Shown here: piece after piece, positions 50,070 to 50,171 of the stretch | Numbering within the stretch: the first letter of the stretch is position 1 | How the letters are laid out: each line of letters starts with the position of its first letter | NCBI GenBank assembly: GCA_009774255.1 | Contig: VSNK01000005.1 | Location: forward strand, 1 to 50,171 | Reading direction: 5' to 3' | DNA: 50,171 bases | Source: Faecalicatena sp. | GTDB lineage: Bacteria > Bacillota > Clostridia > Lachnospirales > Lachnospiraceae | Position numbers and translations under genes: made by a program | The notes under the pieces: model-generated | Seen by the model: the letters and a program-made list of their open reading frames with translations, nothing else | What the model was told of the DNA's origin: nothing | Databases searched by the model: none

Positions 50070-50171
50070 AGAGGTGTGTGAACCCTCCCCGCGTAAATTT
50101 GAACCCCCCTGCGGCAGACACTGGGCCCCGCCAGGAGGAAACCCCGCAGCGCAGTAGCGGGCAGGGTTGAT
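50070..50171. other. GC-rich segment with repeated GAACCC motif at the window edge
   Basis: TGTGAACCCTCCCC and TTTGAACCCCCCTG occur 19 nt apart, followed by a GC-rich stretch without a reading frame. Repeated motifs of this kind are seen at the ends of IS21-like elements, so an insertion sequence may begin here and continue outside the window. This is a low-confidence guess. Confidence 0.3.

Overview
The window reads like the chromosome of a gut Lachnospiraceae bacterium (Clostridium cluster XIVa type). Supporting signs are moderate GC, AGGAGG-type ribosome binding sites, a class A RNase P RNA, AgrA/AgrC-like LytTR signalling, a spore-coat CotJC remnant, a DUF815 ATPase, DUF3737 and DUF3990/DUF3791 genes, and many small palindromic repeats. 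The species cannot be named from sequence alone.

Positions 1-30,000 are mostly core metabolism. It starts with a sulfur-trafficking operon (nifS-nifU-mnmA plus a PHP-type histidinol phosphatase). Lower glycolysis follows (gap, pgk, tpiA, gpmI), with separate promoters and terminators and an unusual duplicated hairpin block between pgk and tpiA. Next is a tightly overlapping purine/SAH salvage operon (PNP, SAH/MTA deaminase, a MogA-like protein, an MBL-fold hydrolase), then rnhA, the RNase P RNA and a DAHP synthase. pyrB-pyrI lie on the minus strand, divergent from pheA. A DUF815 ATPase, a lipoprotein, rqcH on the minus strand, a LytTR response regulator/GHKL kinase pair with an unrecognised downstream protein, a sodium-dependent transporter and a chemotaxis receptor complete this part.

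Positions 30,000-50,171 are accessory and partly decayed. They hold tag, a truncated cotJC, an AraC-GNAT fusion regulator overlapping a MATE transporter that appears to carry an in-frame insertion, and an orphan cassette protein next to scars of a site-specific recombinase element. An AAA-ATPase/PD-(D/E)XK protein is followed by a paralogue with an internal deletion and a frameshift. Further on are a HAAS-PadR pair, a prolyl-tRNA deacylase-like gene, an ABC ATPase fragment, an Fe-S aldo/keto reductase facing a LysR gene, a small cysteine protein with DUF3737, a toxin-antitoxin-like DUF3990/DUF3791 pair, a second LysR gene, and a TetR-controlled ABC/FtsX exporter. The window ends with a second recombinase scar and a truncated serine recombinase.

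The most striking feature is at least six families of short palindromic repeats between genes. They include 165-nt near-perfect hairpins (9,154-9,480 and 29,979-30,142), a 127-nt three-stem element in opposite orientations (22,648 and 41,850), a 65-bp double-hairpin unit (39,148 tandem, 42,899), a 135-bp tandem unit ending in terminators (20,432), and a 196-bp element with inverted ends (26,301, with a partial copy at 12,899). All identifications come from reading the sequence and motifs; no database search was run.
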